From the NCBI RefSeq assembly GCF_012926505.1, contig NZ_JABBNT010000004.1, positions 186,001 to 250,000 of the forward strand: DNA of 64,000 nucleotides, in the 5' to 3' direction. The stretch comes from Pacificispira spongiicola. GTDB lineage: Bacteria > Pseudomonadota > Alphaproteobacteria > UBA8366 > Aestuariispiraceae. A model generated the notes under the pieces. The model did not search any database. It was not told where the DNA came from and was given only the letters and a program-made list of their open reading frames with translations. Positions 62,801-64,000 of this stretch are shown in pieces; positions within the stretch are counted from its first letter, which is position 1, and each line of letters starts with the position of its first letter. A program made the position numbers and the translations under genes.

Positions 62801-63694
62801 ATGGCGTCTCTTAAGGATCTAAAGACCCGCATTTCCAGCGTGCAGTCGACCCGCCGCATCACTTCAGCGATGAAGATGGTGGCCGCGGCGAAACTGAAGC
62901 GCGCGCAGGAAGCGGCGGAAGCCGCCCGGCCCTTTGCCGAGCGGATGGAACGGATGCTCGGCTCGCTGGCGGCCGGCGTGACCGGTGACGGTGCGCCCAA
63001 GCTGCTGGCCGGTACCGGCGACGACCAGACGCATCTGCTTGTCGTGGTGACGTCGGACCGCGGTCTGTGCGGTGGCTTCAACGGCTCCATCACCCGTGCG
63101 GTGAAGCGCCGGATCGAAGCGCTGACCAGCCAGGGCAAGACGGTGAAGGTGATCGCGATCGGCCGTAAGGGCGTCGCGGTGATGCGCCGCGAATACCGGG
63201 ACAAGCTCGTCGCTTCCTATGAGGAACTGATGAAGCCGGCCCCGGCCTTCGAACAGGCCGATGAAGTCGTCGCGAAGATCGTTTCGATGTTCGAAGCGGG
63301 CGAATTCGACGTCTGCACGCTGTACTACAACAAGTTCATTTCCGCGCTGACGCAGGAAGTGACACCGTTGCAGCTCATCCCGTTCTCCAATGTCGGCAGC
63401 GACGACAAAGGGGACGAGGGCGAAGTCAGCGAAAGCGGCGCGGCCTATGAGTTCGAACCGAACGAAGAAGAAATCCTGGAAGCCCTGCTGCCGAAGAACC
63501 TGTCCGTTCAGGTGTTCCGCAGCATGCTGGAAAGCTTCGCGTCGGAACAGGGCGCGCGGATGACCGCGATGGACAATGCGACGCGGAATGCGGGCGATAT
63601 GATCAACTCGCTCAGCATTACCTACAACCGCGCGCGTCAGGCCCAGATCACCAAAGAACTGATTGAAATCATCTCGGGCGCCGAGGCGCTCTAA
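62801..63694 (+). CDS. atpG: F1F0 ATP synthase gamma subunit
   Basis: 297 aa rotor shaft of F1. The N-terminal coiled coil contains [20 protein letters not shown], and the C-terminal one has [40 protein letters not shown] segment is typical. It lies 55 bp after atpA and 31 bp before atpD. Confidence 0.97.
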   Translation: MASLKDLKTRISSVQSTRRITSAMKMVAAAKLKRAQEAAEAARPFAERMERMLGSLAAGVTGDGAPKLLAGTGDDQTHLLVVVTSDRGLCGGFNGSITRAVKRRIEALTSQGKTVKVIAIGRKGVAVMRREYRDKLVASYEELMKPAPAFEQADEVVAKIVSMFEAGEFDVCTLYYNKFISALTQEVTPLQLIPFSNVGSDDKGDEGEVSESGAAYEFEPNEEEILEALLPKNLSVQVFRSMLESFASEQGARMTAMDNATRNAGDMINSLSITYNRARQAQITKELIEIISGAEAL

Positions 63695-63725
63695 CAGACT
63701 TAAGTCCGAGACAGGAGCTATTGTC

Positions 63726-64000
63726 ATGAGCAACACTACCGGCAAGATCACGCAGGTCCTCGGCGCCGTCGTCGACGTTTCCTTCGACGGCGAACTGCCC
63801 GCGATCCTGAACGCCCTGCACACGAAGATCGGCGAACGCACGCTGGTTCTGGAAGTGGCGCAGCACCTCGGCGAGAACATGGTCCGTACCATCGCCATGG
63901 ATACGACCGAAGGTCTCGTCCGCGGTCAGGCCGTGTCCGACACGGGCGACGCGATCCAGGTTCCGGTCGGTCCGGAAACGCTGGGCCGCATCATGAACGT
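63726..64000 (+). CDS. atpD: F1F0 ATP synthase beta subunit, 3' partial
   Basis: The first 91 codons are present, cut by the right edge. The N-terminus reads [17 protein letters not shown], then [20 protein letters not shown], the conserved N-terminal beta barrel of the catalytic subunit. AGGAG precedes the ATG. The Walker A and catalytic residues lie beyond the window. Confidence 0.96.
   Translation, partial: MSNTTGKITQVLGAVVDVSFDGELPAILNALHTKIGERTLVLEVAQHLGENMVRTIAMDTTEGLVRGQAVSDTGDAIQVPVGPETLGRIMN

Overview
The window reads as one contiguous piece of a GC-rich alphaproteobacterial chromosome. The best guess is a free-living, probably aquatic Rhodospirillales-type organism. This rests on the F1 cluster atpH-A-G-D without F0 genes, the CoxM/S/L molybdenum hydroxylase, BetI-type and PuuR-type regulators, an indolepyruvate oxidoreductase pair and many REC-output proteins. 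No rRNA, tRNA, insertion sequence, phage or CRISPR is visible. The species cannot be named from the sequence alone.

Positions 1-16400 are a surface-glycan locus read almost entirely on the + strand, with most genes joined by 4-nt stop/start overlaps. The left edge carries oxidoreductase, cytidylyltransferase and SDR genes resembling the legionaminic-acid genes ptmF, ptmB/legF and ptmA. A LegB-type dehydratase closes the locus. Between them lie a probable surface-carbohydrate transferase, a sulfotransferase, an asparagine-synthase-like protein, a deacetylase-like protein, a WbpB/WbpD/WbpE-type cassette for a 2,3-diamino-uronic sugar, a sugar N-formyltransferase, a WbqC-family protein, two GT4 glycosyltransferases and a GT-C membrane transferase.

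Positions 16400-25200 hold a pseudouridine synthase, a chemoreceptor with a clear terminator, a methyltransferase, and a leftward operon. That operon encodes a three-subunit molybdenum hydroxylase, a MoaD/ThiS-like small protein ending in Gly-Gly, and a GhrA-type hydroxyacid dehydrogenase.

Positions 25500-37450 form a signalling region. It has two histidine kinases, two periplasmic binding proteins without transporter genes, a small periplasmic molybdopterin-fold protein, and four response regulators with related receivers but different outputs (degenerate HD-GYP, EAL, LuxR-type HTH, HDOD). Three leftward transcription units here share a 22-bp motif centred 69-75 bp before the chosen start codons. 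This is the strongest candidate for an undescribed system: a self-contained regulon probably read by the LuxR-type regulator.

Positions 37500-49600 look like an amine uptake and catabolism region. It has a ureohydrolase, two BetI-like TetR regulators, a 3-hydroxyisobutyrate-dehydrogenase-like enzyme with twin palindromic operators, a polyamine-type ABC operon that includes a HalD/BesD-like Fe(II)/2-oxoglutarate oxygenase, a PuuR-like XRE-cupin regulator, and a dimethylglycine-dehydrogenase-like flavoprotein.

Positions 49600-64000 carry a LysR/YeiH pair, the indolepyruvate oxidoreductase genes, a K+/H+ antiporter facing an ABC exporter, a glyoxalase-bicupin fusion, and the start of the F1 ATP synthase operon (atpH, atpA, atpG, 5' part of atpD).
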